Below are positions 8,325 through 15,578 of a DNA stretch of 64,000 nt, piece after piece. The DNA is from Bacteroidales bacterium (GTDB lineage: Bacteria > Bacteroidota > Bacteroidia > Bacteroidales > Muribaculaceae): contig SUXJ01000002.1 of NCBI GenBank assembly GCA_015061005.1, forward strand, positions 62,001 through 126,000. The letters are read 5' to 3'. The notes under the pieces are model-generated. The model ran no database searches, was not told the origin of the DNA, and worked only from the letters and a program-made list of their open reading frames with translations. How positions within the stretch are numbered: the first letter of the stretch is position 1; each line of letters starts with the position of its first letter. The position numbers and the translations under genes were made by a program.

Positions 8325-9153
8325 AGTTAAGGGGGGTGATGGTTGATATTTCTAATGAGGGAATTTCGGTTGCAATTAATTCTGTTCGTTTGACGTTGCC
8401 TTTTCCCTCAACGAGAAAGACAGTCGCTCCTTCTTGTTGGATGATGTTAATAATATTTCGCGTTTCGCTCACGCTGAGTTCTTTTCCTTCGAAACCTACA
8501 GCAATTTGCTTTAGATTATAGTCACGTGCAAAGTAGGTTAAGGACGGATGCCAAACAATGAAAGAGCGGTTTTTTGCGGTCGTTAGCACTTGCATGCATA
8601 GTGAATCTATCGAGTCAATCAGATTAATTAATTGTTTGAAGTTGGATTGATAGTATTCTGTGTGAGTGGAATCTAATTGCACTACATTTTTATACATGTT
8701 ATTAGCAATGATGCGAGCATTTTTTGCTGAGTTCCAAATGTGAGGGTCTATTCCATGCTCATGCACACCATTACAGTGCTCATGATTGTGCTCAATGATT
8801 AATGATACGGAATCGGATGTGTTGATAATCGGTATATCTGTGTGATTTTGTGTAATTCTTTCTATAATTGCATCTTCAAAGCTAAAGTGCCCAATTTTCA
8901 TATAGCAACTGCTTTGTTCCAGCAATTTCATGTTTGTGATTGATGGCTCAAAATTCTCAGGGTCTGCTCCGGTAGATAAAATTGAATTGACATTCATTTT
9001 ATCTCCGACAATGCGTTCCAAAAACCATTTTTGAGGTTCTATGCTGACTGTGATGGTCGGCTTGGCGGGTTTTGATGAAGATGTGCAGCTGCTCGACACG
9101 AGGCCGGCAGCTGCACAGAGTGCTGCTATTAAGAGTGTTTTATTCAAATTCAA
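8272..9153 (-). CDS. Metal (probably zinc) ABC transporter substrate-binding lipoprotein
   Basis: Cluster A-I solute-binding lipoprotein (ZnuA/TroA type), 293 residues. Signal peptide with lipobox ending in Cys23 (VSSSC). A His/Glu-rich loop at about 122-138 (HNHEHCNGVHEHGIDPH) resembles the zinc-sensing loop of ZnuA. Likely ligands include His89 and His138; the usual first His (DPHxxxP) is Glu66 here, in GADPENFEP. There is no ATG near the start: TTG at 9153, or TTG at 9147 giving MNKTLL, must be used. The frame overlaps the end of the carboxyltransferase gene by 14 bases, which suggests translational coupling. Confidence 0.88.
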   Translation of the reverse strand: MNLNKTLLIAALCAAAGLVSSSCTSSSKPAKPTITVSIEPQKWFLERIVGDKMNVNSILSTGADPENFEPSITNMKLLEQSSCYMKIGHFSFEDAIIERITQNHTDIPIINTSDSVSLIIEHNHEHCNGVHEHGIDPHIWNSAKNARIIANNMYKNVVQLDSTHTEYYQSNFKQLINLIDSIDSLCMQVLTTAKNRSFIVWHPSLTYFARDYNLKQIAVGFEGKELSVSETRNIINIIQQEGATVFLVEGKGNVKRTELIATEIPSLEISTITPLNYEWDKELVHTATAIAGK

Positions 9154-11008
9154 TCAAGTTAGCTTCAAGTCCAACAACATCTCCGGGTATTACAAAGATT
9201 CGTTTGACAACTGCAGGTTCTTCGGCTTCTACTTCATTTTCCATTTTCATAGCTTCATATACCAACAGCAAATCTCCGGGTGCAACTTTATCTCCTTCTT
9301 TAACGTTAACCGACAGGATTGTTCCACCCATAGGTGCTTGGATTACCGGACCGGTGATTGGTTCTTCTTCGGGCTCAGCCGCTTTTCGAGCTGCTTCTTC
9401 GGCAGCGGCAGCTTCAGCCGCAGCTTGCATGGCGGCTTGATATTCTTCTGTGCGACGCTTGCGAAGGAAACCCGTGGCAACAGCAGGAAGCAATTCGAGT
9501 AACAAATATTCTTCGGTATTTTGAGCAAGCTTAACCCCTCCAAGTTCCGGCAATTCCGGGTTTTCAGGTGCGCTATATTTTGATGTGTCGTAAGCAATTT
9601 CTTCCGGAGAACCCGTGATTTGACAACGGAATTCAGGGTCAATAGCCACCGGTGTATGTCCGTACTCACCTTTTACTAAGGAAATGAATTGAACAGACGG
9701 AGTGGAATAATCTGGTTTCCCTTTCTTCCTATCAAGTGCGAGGCTTACAGCCTGTGAGCCGACGATTTGGGAGGTAGGTGTAACCAACGGGATTAGTCCG
9801 GCATCTCTACGCACTTTTGGAATCAGTTTCATTGCTTCATCCAGCAAGTCGCTTGCTTGCAGTTGCTTTAGTTGAGCGACCATGTTTGAATACATACCGC
9901 CGGGCACTTCTGCATTCCTAACCAATTCATTCGGCTTGGGGAAACCGAAATAGTCTTCAATTTGATGGCACAAATCAAGCAGTAATTCTTGATTTTTTGC
10001 ATTTGCTGCGTCAATAGCCTTATCAAACAAAGCATCAATTTCTGATGGGAGTGCATTCGGATCAAGAGGATTAAAGTCGCGTGGGAACTTGTCTTTGTGT
10101 AAATCAAATGCAGCGAGGTTACGGCGCACATTGGCAAGCTGCTCACGAATCTTTCCTACCGCTTCCATATTCGCTTCAACTTCGATACCCAATTTCTTAC
10201 AGAATACGTAAATAAGTTCAATTGCCGGGGCAGCCGATCCTCCACCAAAGTACCAAATGTTGGTGTCAAGAATATCTACTCCATTAATGATAGCCATCAA
10301 TGAAGAAGCTAAGCCATAACCGGGGGTGCAGTGTGTGTGGAAATCAATGGGAACGGAAATGTTTGCTTTCAGAGCTGAGATGATAGAGGCGGCTCTAAGC
10401 GGATTAACCAAGCCCGCCATATCTTTCACAGTGATAATCTTAGCTCCGAGAGCCTCCATTTGTTTTGCTTTGTCAACGAAATATTCGTCGGTGAAAATCT
10501 GTTTGGGCTTGGAACCGAATAATTTGGCAAAGAATGAACGTTGAGTGTCATCTTTCGGATCTACCGTGTAGCATACAGCGCCATCGGCAATGCCACCAAG
10601 CTCATTAATCATCTTGATAGAGTCGCGCACATTATCGATGTCGTTTAGAGCATCAAAAATGCGCATTATGTTCAGCCCGTTGGCAATAGCTTCTTTATAG
10701 AAGCCTTCAAGAACACTGTTGGGATAAGGTACATAGCCAAACAAGTTGCGTCCGCGGCTGAGTGCCGACAGTTGGGACTTCCCGTTCATGGCTTTAGAGA
10801 TTGTGCGCAGACGATTCCACGGACTTTCATCCAAGTAGCGCATAACGGAGTCGGGTACTGCCCCACCCCATACTTCCATAATATAGAATCCCGCATCTTG
10901 ATAAAGTGGGAGGAGTTTATCAACTTCAGCCTGCGGCATTCTGGTTGCAAAAAGCGACTGCTGGCCATCGCGGAGAGTTAAATCTCTGATTTTAAGTTTA
11001 CGTGTCAT
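9140..11008 (-). CDS. Biotin-dependent carboxyltransferase (oxaloacetate decarboxylase alpha / pyruvate carboxylase subunit B type)
   Basis: Carboxyltransferase of 622 residues that moves CO2 between oxaloacetate or pyruvate and biotin. It has a TIM barrel with RDGQQS at 13-18, the lysine of TVKDMAG (Lys195), probably carbamylated, and metal ligands in HTHCTPGYG (224 on). A conserved carboxylase domain follows, then an Ala/Glu-rich mobile linker (about 515-550) and a C-terminal biotinyl domain with Lys588 in EAMKMEN. Neither a biotin carboxylase nor membrane beta/gamma decarboxylase subunits are adjacent, so sodium-pump decarboxylase and two-subunit pyruvate carboxylase both remain open. The metal-transport genes follow in an overlapping arrangement. 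Confidence 0.9.
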   Translation of the reverse strand: MTRKLKIRDLTLRDGQQSLFATRMPQAEVDKLLPLYQDAGFYIMEVWGGAVPDSVMRYLDESPWNRLRTISKAMNGKSQLSALSRGRNLFGYVPYPNSVLEGFYKEAIANGLNIMRIFDALNDIDNVRDSIKMINELGGIADGAVCYTVDPKDDTQRSFFAKLFGSKPKQIFTDEYFVDKAKQMEALGAKIITVKDMAGLVNPLRAASIISALKANISVPIDFHTHCTPGYGLASSLMAIINGVDILDTNIWYFGGGSAAPAIELIYVFCKKLGIEVEANMEAVGKIREQLANVRRNLAAFDLHKDKFPRDFNPLDPNALPSEIDALFDKAIDAANAKNQELLLDLCHQIEDYFGFPKPNELVRNAEVPGGMYSNMVAQLKQLQASDLLDEAMKLIPKVRRDAGLIPLVTPTSQIVGSQAVSLALDRKKGKPDYSTPSVQFISLVKGEYGHTPVAIDPEFRCQITGSPEEIAYDTSKYSAPENPELPELGGVKLAQNTEEYLLLELLPAVATGFLRKRRTEEYQAAMQAAAEAAAAEEAARKAAEPEEEPITGPVIQAPMGGTILSVNVKEGDKVAPGDLLLVYEAMKMENEVEAEEPAVVKRIFVIPGDVVGLEANLIEFE

Positions 11009-11038
11009 ACTATGATTTAGTGTAGGTTAATCTATCTG

Positions 11039-11046
11039 CAAATATA
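11039..11046 (-). promoter_or_regulatory. Possible -7 box for the carboxyltransferase operon
   Basis: TATATTTG on the minus strand lies 30 bases before the ATG at 11008. No clear -33 TTTG is found at the usual distance. Confidence 0.35.
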
Positions 11047-11108
11047 CAAAGAACTCGTGAATTTATTGCAGATTTTATGAAAAATAAATTTTATTCATTT
11101 TCGTACCT

Positions 11109-11143
11109 AAAAAAGGAGGACTCTTCGTTTTGAGAGGCCTCCT
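11109..11143 (-). terminator. Rho-independent terminator of the lipoprotein gene
   Basis: On the minus strand AGGAGGCCTCT pairs with AGAGTCCTCCT (10 of 11 bp) around an 8-base loop, followed by a run of T. It lies about 42 bases past the stop of the lipoprotein gene that begins at 11925. Confidence 0.8.
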
Positions 11144-11184
11144 GTATGTAATATATGTAATGGGTAAAATGACTGCGAAATTGT

Positions 11185-11925
11185 TTAATAGGCAGGCTTT
11201 TGGTGTATGGTGATGGGATAAATCAAGCTGACTGAATTGTCGGCATTGGCAAATCGGAGTTCAATGGTGCTGCGTTTCTCAATAGAGGTGTGGTTGGCTG
11301 AGTAGTAAACCGATAGAGTGCAAGAATTATCTCCGGTTACGTCAAATTCAATGGGATCATACTTTGCGGTAGCAGACTTTAAGGTGAGTGGCGGCAAGTT
11401 TTCATGCCAAAAGATCACAGGGGTTATATCAAAGTAACACGAACCTGAATGGCTCTCAACATAATACTTAATGTGTTCCCCTACCCTTTCTTTTGAGATT
11501 TGTCCGCTTGTTTCAATCAATGCAGAGGCTTGAGGAGATGTTTGTCGTGTAAACCTAAAGTATGCATCGTCATCACCGAGGTCGGTTATGAAATAGTCAT
11601 CAGTGATACTTTGAAGTTGGAATGACCAATCCTCATCATAAAGATTTACATGGACGGTTTGATCTTCTTCATTGTATGTATAAGATACAAATTCCCCGAA
11701 GTCATCAAGGCGACTCAAGTCGATTTTCCCGTCTGCCATCAATCCTGTTCCATCTTCGCGAAACACTACCCAAGTGGACCATCCTTCTCCAACGTCATTC
11801 GATCGCCATGTGCCGACAATTGGGCTGTTTGGAGTTTCGGGTTCATCATCACCGCAGGAGGTAAGAACCGTTGCCATTGGCACCATTGTTACCATAAGTA
11901 ACACGTAAGAAATAATTTTTTTCAT
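11185..11925 (-). CDS. Lipocalin-like lipoprotein of unknown function
   Basis: Exported lipoprotein of 246 residues. The signal peptide ends in a lipobox at Cys24 (VLTSC), followed by an acidic GDDEPETPNSP tether typical of surface-exposed Bacteroidetes lipoproteins. Residues about 35-130 have the 'IVGTW...F.EDGTG' opening and alternating beta pattern of lipocalin-like/DUF proteins. The second half (about 145-246) looks like a separate beta-sandwich with the pattern SGSCYFDITPVIFW. I do not recognise a specific function. It sits alone between its own terminator and an unusually long, folded 5' region (11926-12187) driven by a good promoter. Confidence 0.7.
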   Translation of the reverse strand: MKKIISYVLLMVTMVPMATVLTSCGDDEPETPNSPIVGTWRSNDVGEGWSTWVVFREDGTGLMADGKIDLSRLDDFGEFVSYTYNEEDQTVHVNLYDEDWSFQLQSITDDYFITDLGDDDAYFRFTRQTSPQASALIETSGQISKERVGEHIKYYVESHSGSCYFDITPVIFWHENLPPLTLKSATAKYDPIEFDVTGDNSCTLSVYYSANHTSIEKRSTIELRFANADNSVSLIYPITIHQKPAY

Positions 11926-12187
11926 TGTAATTTTTGCGGTTTTACAGCCCTATCAACCGCCATATTCTAATGGATTAAAGATAAAGGAACGTGGACTGAA
12001 TCTGCCACATCCATTGAGAAGGTCGTAGGAAACCGATGATGAAGATGATGAGATAGCAGCCCACGCTATAGCATGGGAACCGCTTTGTTATCCTCTCATC
12101 ATTGCGAAAATTTCCTACGTTTTCTCAATAAGAGATAAGCAAAACGCTCCTTTTTTAATACGTATGTCGTGCCATTGTTATGAATGA
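11926..12187 (-). ncRNA. Long structured 5' leader or small RNA upstream of the lipoprotein gene
   Basis: This stretch of about 260 bases has no protein gene but folds strongly. The main hairpin spans 12013-12129: ATTGAGAA/TTCTCAAT (8 bp), CGTAGGAAA/TTTCCTACG (9 bp), an internal loop, ATGATGAGA/TCTCATCAT (9 bp), and a tip holding CCCA/TGGG around the palindrome GCTATAGC. Nearer the gene are GTGG/CCAC (11991-12008), CCAT/ATGG (11960-11973) and GCGGTT/AACCGC (about 11936-11960). A strong minus-strand promoter lies at 12193-12224. I see no terminator before the ATG at 11925, so a regulatory leader is the simplest reading. A 6S-like RNA is possible because of the long bulged hairpin. I do not recognise a known riboswitch core. 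Confidence 0.55.
12013..12129. repeat. 117-base interrupted inverted repeat (hairpin)
   Basis: Arms of 8, 9 and 9 bp pair perfectly, separated by small internal loops. The outer arms sit at 12013-12020/12122-12129 and 12024-12032/12111-12119, the inner arm at 12045-12053/12094-12102. It would fold on either strand; the promoter evidence favours minus. Confidence 0.8.
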
Positions 12188-12192
12188 CGCCG

Positions 12193-12224
12193 CAAAGGTA
12201 CGACAAATTTTGTTTTTTGCCAAA
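12193..12224 (-). promoter_or_regulatory. Strong Bacteroidota-type promoter driving the structured leader
   Basis: On the minus strand: TTTG (12224-12221), a 20-base spacer, then TACCTTTG (12200-12193), an excellent match to the consensus. The predicted transcript start is near 12187, giving a leader of about 260 bases before the lipoprotein ATG. Confidence 0.7.
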
Positions 12225-12256
12225 CAAAAAAAGCGACCTTGACGGGTCGCTTTTTT
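12225..12256 (-). terminator. Terminator of tRNA-Arg
   Basis: AAAAAAGCGACC pairs with GGTCGCTTTTTT around a 6-base loop: a perfect hairpin with A/T flanks, so it could work in both directions. It lies directly after tRNA-Arg and abuts the -33 element of the next promoter. Confidence 0.85.
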
Positions 12257-12257
12257 G

Positions 12258-12331
12258 TGACTCCTACAGGATTCAAACCTGTAACCTTCTGATCCGTAGT
12301 CAGATGCTCTATTCAGTTGAGCTAAGGAGCC
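12258..12331 (-). tRNA. tRNA-Arg (anticodon ACG), CCA not encoded
   Basis: The minus strand folds as a cloverleaf: acceptor GGCTCCT/AGGAGTC with one G-U pair, D arm TAGCTCAACTGAATAGAGCA, anticodon stem TCTGA/TCAGA with loop CTACGGA (anticodon ACG, reading CGN), and T loop TTTGAAT. After discriminator A the sequence runs CAAAAAA, so CCA must be added after transcription. Confidence 0.93.
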
Positions 12332-12356
12332 ATTGTCCTATCGTTTTTGAACACTG

Positions 12357-12388
12357 CAAAGTTACGACGATATTTTGAGTTGTGCAAA
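12357..12388 (-). promoter_or_regulatory. Bacteroidota-type promoter for tRNA-Arg
   Basis: Minus strand TTTG (12388-12385), a 20-base spacer, TAACTTTG (12364-12357); the tRNA 5' end follows 26 bases on. Spacing and -7 box are identical to those of the tRNA-Gln promoter. Confidence 0.65.
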
Positions 12389-12463
12389 TTTTTTTTGATG
12401 TTTTTTCAATAAAAATTACACTTAAATTTTAAGTTGCAGATAATCAGAACGATATGGTCTGGT

Positions 12464-13012
12464 TTATTCATCCAAGGTCATCTCGTCGAAACCTCCTGCT
12501 TCAAATTCATCATCACTATAGGAATCAGTGCCATAGAACTCTTCATCAAAGTCCTCCATTCCTTTTGCATTGGTCTTGCCTGCTTTAGGCTCAGGGATTT
12601 CCAATTCGCTTTCTTGCTTTGGAGCATTGCCCATTGAACTTGCTACGAGGGCATCGATTAGTGACCTGCCCGGTACCAATGATTTCATTTCTATGTAGAA
12701 CGAACGATCATTGAGGTAGTCAAAAGTTAGCATCAAGCGCTGACCTTCATCTTCAATTTCATCACTCAGGATTGTATCTTCCATTATATAGGCATCTTCT
12801 GATGCGTCAAGCCCCATATCCTCCAATGTGATTTCACGTTTTCGTTCCCAATCTTGATCACATATAAAGAATGAGCACATCTGATTTTTATCGTAGCCTA
12901 CACTTTCATATATAGCATTACGCAAGTCGAGGAACGATGCATCTGCGTCAATTTGAATATCGCGGCGGAAGTTATCGACTTCATCTGACACCACTCTAAA
13001 GTTGAAAATCAT
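12464..13012 (-). CDS. PRiA4_ORF3 / IS1096 passenger TnpR-like fold protein
   Basis: Acidic cytoplasmic protein of 182 residues. Residues 1-110 carry the PRiA4_ORF3-like domain: an opening FNFRVVSDEVDNFRRDIQI, then LDLRNAIYESVGYDKNQMCSFF and LMLTFDYLNDRSFYIEM. The C-terminal 50 residues are a disordered, strongly acidic tail (DFDEEFYGTDSYSDDEFE). The fold was named from a passenger protein of IS1096 and a plasmid ORF, but no transposase or inverted repeat is nearby and codon use matches the neighbours. A resident chromosomal gene is therefore likelier than a mobile one. Function unknown. Confidence 0.75.
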   Translation of the reverse strand: MIFNFRVVSDEVDNFRRDIQIDADASFLDLRNAIYESVGYDKNQMCSFFICDQDWERKREITLEDMGLDASEDAYIMEDTILSDEIEDEGQRLMLTFDYLNDRSFYIEMKSLVPGRSLIDALVASSMGNAPKQESELEIPEPKAGKTNAKGMEDFDEEFYGTDSYSDDEFEAGGFDEMTLDE

Positions 13013-13278
13013 ACAATTATAATTATTCTTTATGTTATTTCTGTTTGTTTGTGCGGTGCTAATTTAGTAATAGTTTCTGTATTCACACAATTTTTTTTCG
13101 CTTTTTTCAAACTTTCCTTATATTTGTTGTTGTTATTCAACTCAATTGCATCGATTTTAAGTGCTTTTATTTAAAAAAGCATAGTTGAAAACGAATCATA
13201 CGGATAAAACATTTTTAATCGTTGTTGTGTAGTAATTTCGTGATTTTTTAGTAAATTTGCATAGTTGGTTTCTGCCAT
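13013..13278. other. Divergent intergenic region
   Basis: AT-rich, 266 bases between divergent genes. It contains a weak minus-strand -7 box TAAATTAG (13059-13066) for the PRiA4_ORF3 gene, a small TGCTTTT/AAAAGCA hairpin near 13163-13191, and TAAATTTG (13252-13259) on plus before the M23 peptidase gene. No ORF or known RNA is recognisable. Confidence 0.5.
13252..13259 (+). promoter_or_regulatory. -7 box for the M23 peptidase/MerR unit
   Basis: TAAATTTG lies 19 bases before the ATG at 13279. A TTG at 13225-13227 is the only -33 candidate and its spacing (24) is long. Confidence 0.4.
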
Positions 13279-14238
13279 ATGCGTAAGAAGGTATATTATA
13301 GATATAATTCGCAAACTGAGAATTATGAACGTGTTTTTCCGTCGCGTTCCAGTCGTATTTGGTCTGTATTGTGGCAATTGCTCATTGCTGTATTGGTAGG
13401 TATAGGCTCTTTCTTTGTCTTGGATGGTTTCATTGAGATGCCAAAAGATAAGGCGTTGAAATCTGAGAATGTCAGACTAATCTCAGAACTTCAGATATTG
13501 CGAAGCCGTATGGATGATGTTCAGGCGGTTTTGACCGATTTAGCCGAGCGTGACAATAATTTTTACCGCGTGATGCTGCAGACCAATCCAATTTCGCAAG
13601 CACATCGTTATGCGGGAATTGAGCGCACTAAGCTCTCGTCAGTCACAGATAATGAGTTAGTGAGCATGCTTAACGCTAAGATGGCAATGCTTGAGAGGGA
13701 GATCGTTGTGCAAAGTCGCAGTTTTGATGAATTACGTGATTTGGCGAAGAAAAGCTCTGACCGACTTTCGCATATCCCTGCTATTCAACCTATTTCAGGA
13801 AATAACCTGAAAAAGATGGCAAGCGGATATGGCAGACGTACAGATCCTATCTATGGGACAGTCAAGATGCATGAAGGAATGGATTTTGCTTGCGATACAG
13901 GGACTCCTGTGTATGCCACCGGAGATGGGACAATCAAGTCAGCCAAGTGGCATAGCGGCTATGGCAATGTGATTGAGATTGATCATGGATTCGGCTATAC
14001 CACCCGTTACGCACATATGTCAAAATTTCAGGTATCAACTGCGCAGAAGGTTAAACGCGGCGACTTGATAGGGTATTCAGGTAATACGGGTAAATCAACC
14101 GGCCCTCATCTGCATTATGAAGTTAGACTGCGCGGTGTGCCTCAAAATCCCGTTAACTATTATTTCTATGATCTCAGTCCTGAAGAATATGATGCCATGA
14201 TTGCTCAGTCAGAGAATACGGGCAATGCTATGGACTAA
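13279..14238 (+). CDS. Membrane-anchored M23 (LytM-type) metallopeptidase
   Basis: Peptidoglycan endopeptidase or divisome-type LytM protein of 319 residues. It has a short cytoplasmic N-terminus, one transmembrane helix at about 28-50, a periplasmic coiled coil at about 58-92 and 125-163, and a C-terminal peptidase M23 domain at about 185-290. The zinc site looks complete: His198 and Asp202 in HEGMD, and His277/His279 in PHLHYEV. It therefore looks catalytically active rather than an EnvC-like activator. A MerR regulator gene follows after 15 bases on the same strand. The exact peptidoglycan bond cut is not readable. Confidence 0.9.
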   Translation: MRKKVYYRYNSQTENYERVFPSRSSRIWSVLWQLLIAVLVGIGSFFVLDGFIEMPKDKALKSENVRLISELQILRSRMDDVQAVLTDLAERDNNFYRVMLQTNPISQAHRYAGIERTKLSSVTDNELVSMLNAKMAMLEREIVVQSRSFDELRDLAKKSSDRLSHIPAIQPISGNNLKKMASGYGRRTDPIYGTVKMHEGMDFACDTGTPVYATGDGTIKSAKWHSGYGNVIEIDHGFGYTTRYAHMSKFQVSTAQKVKRGDLIGYSGNTGKSTGPHLHYEVRLRGVPQNPVNYYFYDLSPEEYDAMIAQSENTGNAMD

Positions 14239-14253
14239 ACACACATTAATAAT

Positions 14254-14586
14254 ATGGAGCTTACCAAGAAATATTATCGAATAGCAGAAGTATGTGAACT
14301 TGTCAATGAGCCGGCGAGCACGTTGCGCTATTGGGAAACCGTCTTTCCACAGTTGAAAGTGAAAAGAAATGATAAAGGGACTCGATATTACACCCCTGCA
14401 AATATCGATACTATTCTCCAAATCAAATATTTGCTCAATGATAGAGGGCTGAAAATTGATGCTGCAGCAACGCAAATGAAGGTGGCAAATGATTCGATTG
14501 CAGCTAAACAAAAAGCAATCGAGCGCCTTCAGGAAATCCGAAAAGCGCTCGTTGAGATGCGAGATGCATTACACTCGCTAAGATAG
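14254..14586 (+). CDS. MerR family transcriptional regulator
   Basis: DNA-binding protein of 110 residues. The winged helix-turn-helix is at about 7-70 (YYRIAEVCELVNEPASTLRYWE, then the wing NDKGTRYYTP), followed by a short coiled coil that would mediate dimers. It has no effector domain and no conserved cysteines, so it resembles the short MerR proteins paired with M23 peptidases in many Bacteroidales genomes. Likely co-transcribed with the peptidase 15 bases upstream. Its 3' end stops 2 bases short of the convergent porin gene. The target is unknown. Confidence 0.9.
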   Translation: MELTKKYYRIAEVCELVNEPASTLRYWETVFPQLKVKRNDKGTRYYTPANIDTILQIKYLLNDRGLKIDAAATQMKVANDSIAAKQKAIERLQEIRKALVEMRDALHSLR

Positions 14587-14588
14587 TC

Positions 14589-15578
14589 TTAGAAACGAAT
14601 TACGAGTTCTGCAGTTACTAAATCCGGGCTTTTACCGTTTTCTTTGTAACCAAAGTATTTCTCATAATTCACGCGTATATCGGCGTGGACAATTTTGTAC
14701 TTGTAAGTTAAAGTTGTGCCGATTGTGGCTCGATTACGCTCGCCTTCAATTAGGTTTTGGGTCATATTGCCGTGGTCAGTCATACCATCAAATCGAGCTT
14801 GGATTGACCATTGGTTGAATATGCCGCAATTCACCGGTTTATGCCAATCTACGAATACAACGTATGAATGATTGTCATCATAGCGATTATTACGATAATG
14901 CTTAAACATGTATTCCGCAGCAATCAGCAAATTGTTGTTTTGCCATTGCAGACAAGCGTCGATTAGATTGGCTCTCACGTCTCCGGGTTTAATTGAGGCG
15001 TAGCCTGCAGAAAGACTAAAGCCTTCCGGCAATTTATATAGTGCTTTACCTGAAAAGTTTACGGTTCGATTCCATGAGGTATGATCTCCAATCGCTTTTG
15101 GGTTAAACACGCCAAATTCAAGCGTCAAGGGAGTTTTGGGGAGTGTGTAGCCTATTTTCCCACCAACTGCTCGGTAGTTCATGACTTGTTTACCCATGAA
15201 GGAGCGATTGGCGAAGATATAGTTGGTGGGGCTATAGAACGTTTCTACGCCGAAAGGCATTCGAAATTGACCTGCTTGAATGAATAAACCTTTTACGATC
15301 TCAAAGCGCCCATATGCATCCAGAATCTTCATTGTGCCGCGATCGCAAAGATCGGTTTGAAAGAAATAGCTGATAGATGGTGCTAATTTGCCGGCCATGG
15401 ATAGACGAGCATTTCGCACTTGAAAACGTTGGTCGCCAGTGTTTGTTTGTACTTCCCAACGACCACGGAAGGCACCGTGAAACTCAGGTATAAAGCTAAA
15501 CCCTTTATCATCGGCAGTTGCACGAAATGCAACTGCCGACATAAGGGTGACCATAAATATTGACTTAAAATATGCCAT
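14589..15578 (-). CDS. Porin, phosphate-selective OprO/OprP-like family
   Basis: Outer-membrane beta-barrel. I start it at the ATG at 15578, which gives a proper signal peptide (MAYFKSIFMVTLMSAVAFRATA) and 329 residues; a longer frame from TTG at 15611 looks unlikely. The mature part shows alternating beta strands, FQVRNARLSMAGKLAPSISYFF and FRMPFGVETFYSPTNYIF, which fit Porin_O_P. It ends in aromatic ...ELVIRF, the usual C-terminal Phe of an outer-membrane protein. Its start overlaps the end of the SLC13 transporter gene by 14 bases, so the two are probably co-expressed for anion uptake across both membranes. The substrate is inferred. Confidence 0.82.
   Translation of the reverse strand: MAYFKSIFMVTLMSAVAFRATADDKGFSFIPEFHGAFRGRWEVQTNTGDQRFQVRNARLSMAGKLAPSISYFFQTDLCDRGTMKILDAYGRFEIVKGLFIQAGQFRMPFGVETFYSPTNYIFANRSFMGKQVMNYRAVGGKIGYTLPKTPLTLEFGVFNPKAIGDHTSWNRTVNFSGKALYKLPEGFSLSAGYASIKPGDVRANLIDACLQWQNNNLLIAAEYMFKHYRNNRYDDNHSYVVFVDWHKPVNCGIFNQWSIQARFDGMTDHGNMTQNLIEGERNRATIGTTLTYKYKIVHADIRVNYEKYFGYKENGKSPDLVTAELVIRF

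Noticed and set aside
9041-9502. Two overlapping plus-strand frames of 153 and 122 residues opposite the biotinyl linker
   Set aside because: They reflect the Ala/Glu-rich linker of the carboxyltransferase read backwards; low complexity.
12072-12137. Plus-strand 21-codon peptide inside the long hairpin, starting MGTALLSSHHC
   Set aside because: No promoter on that strand was convincing and the overlap with the paired arms explains the open frame; kept only as a note that it could matter if the RNA is read on plus.
11926-12200. Known riboswitch (cobalamin, TPP, SAM, FMN, preQ1) in the folded leader
   Set aside because: None of the core consensus segments could be found on either strand. A 6S RNA identity was considered, but the terminator on the minus strand and the central bubble are not clear enough.
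12184-12378. Plus-strand 64-residue reading frame across tRNA-Arg
   Set aside because: It reads through the tRNA, its terminator and two promoters on the other strand.
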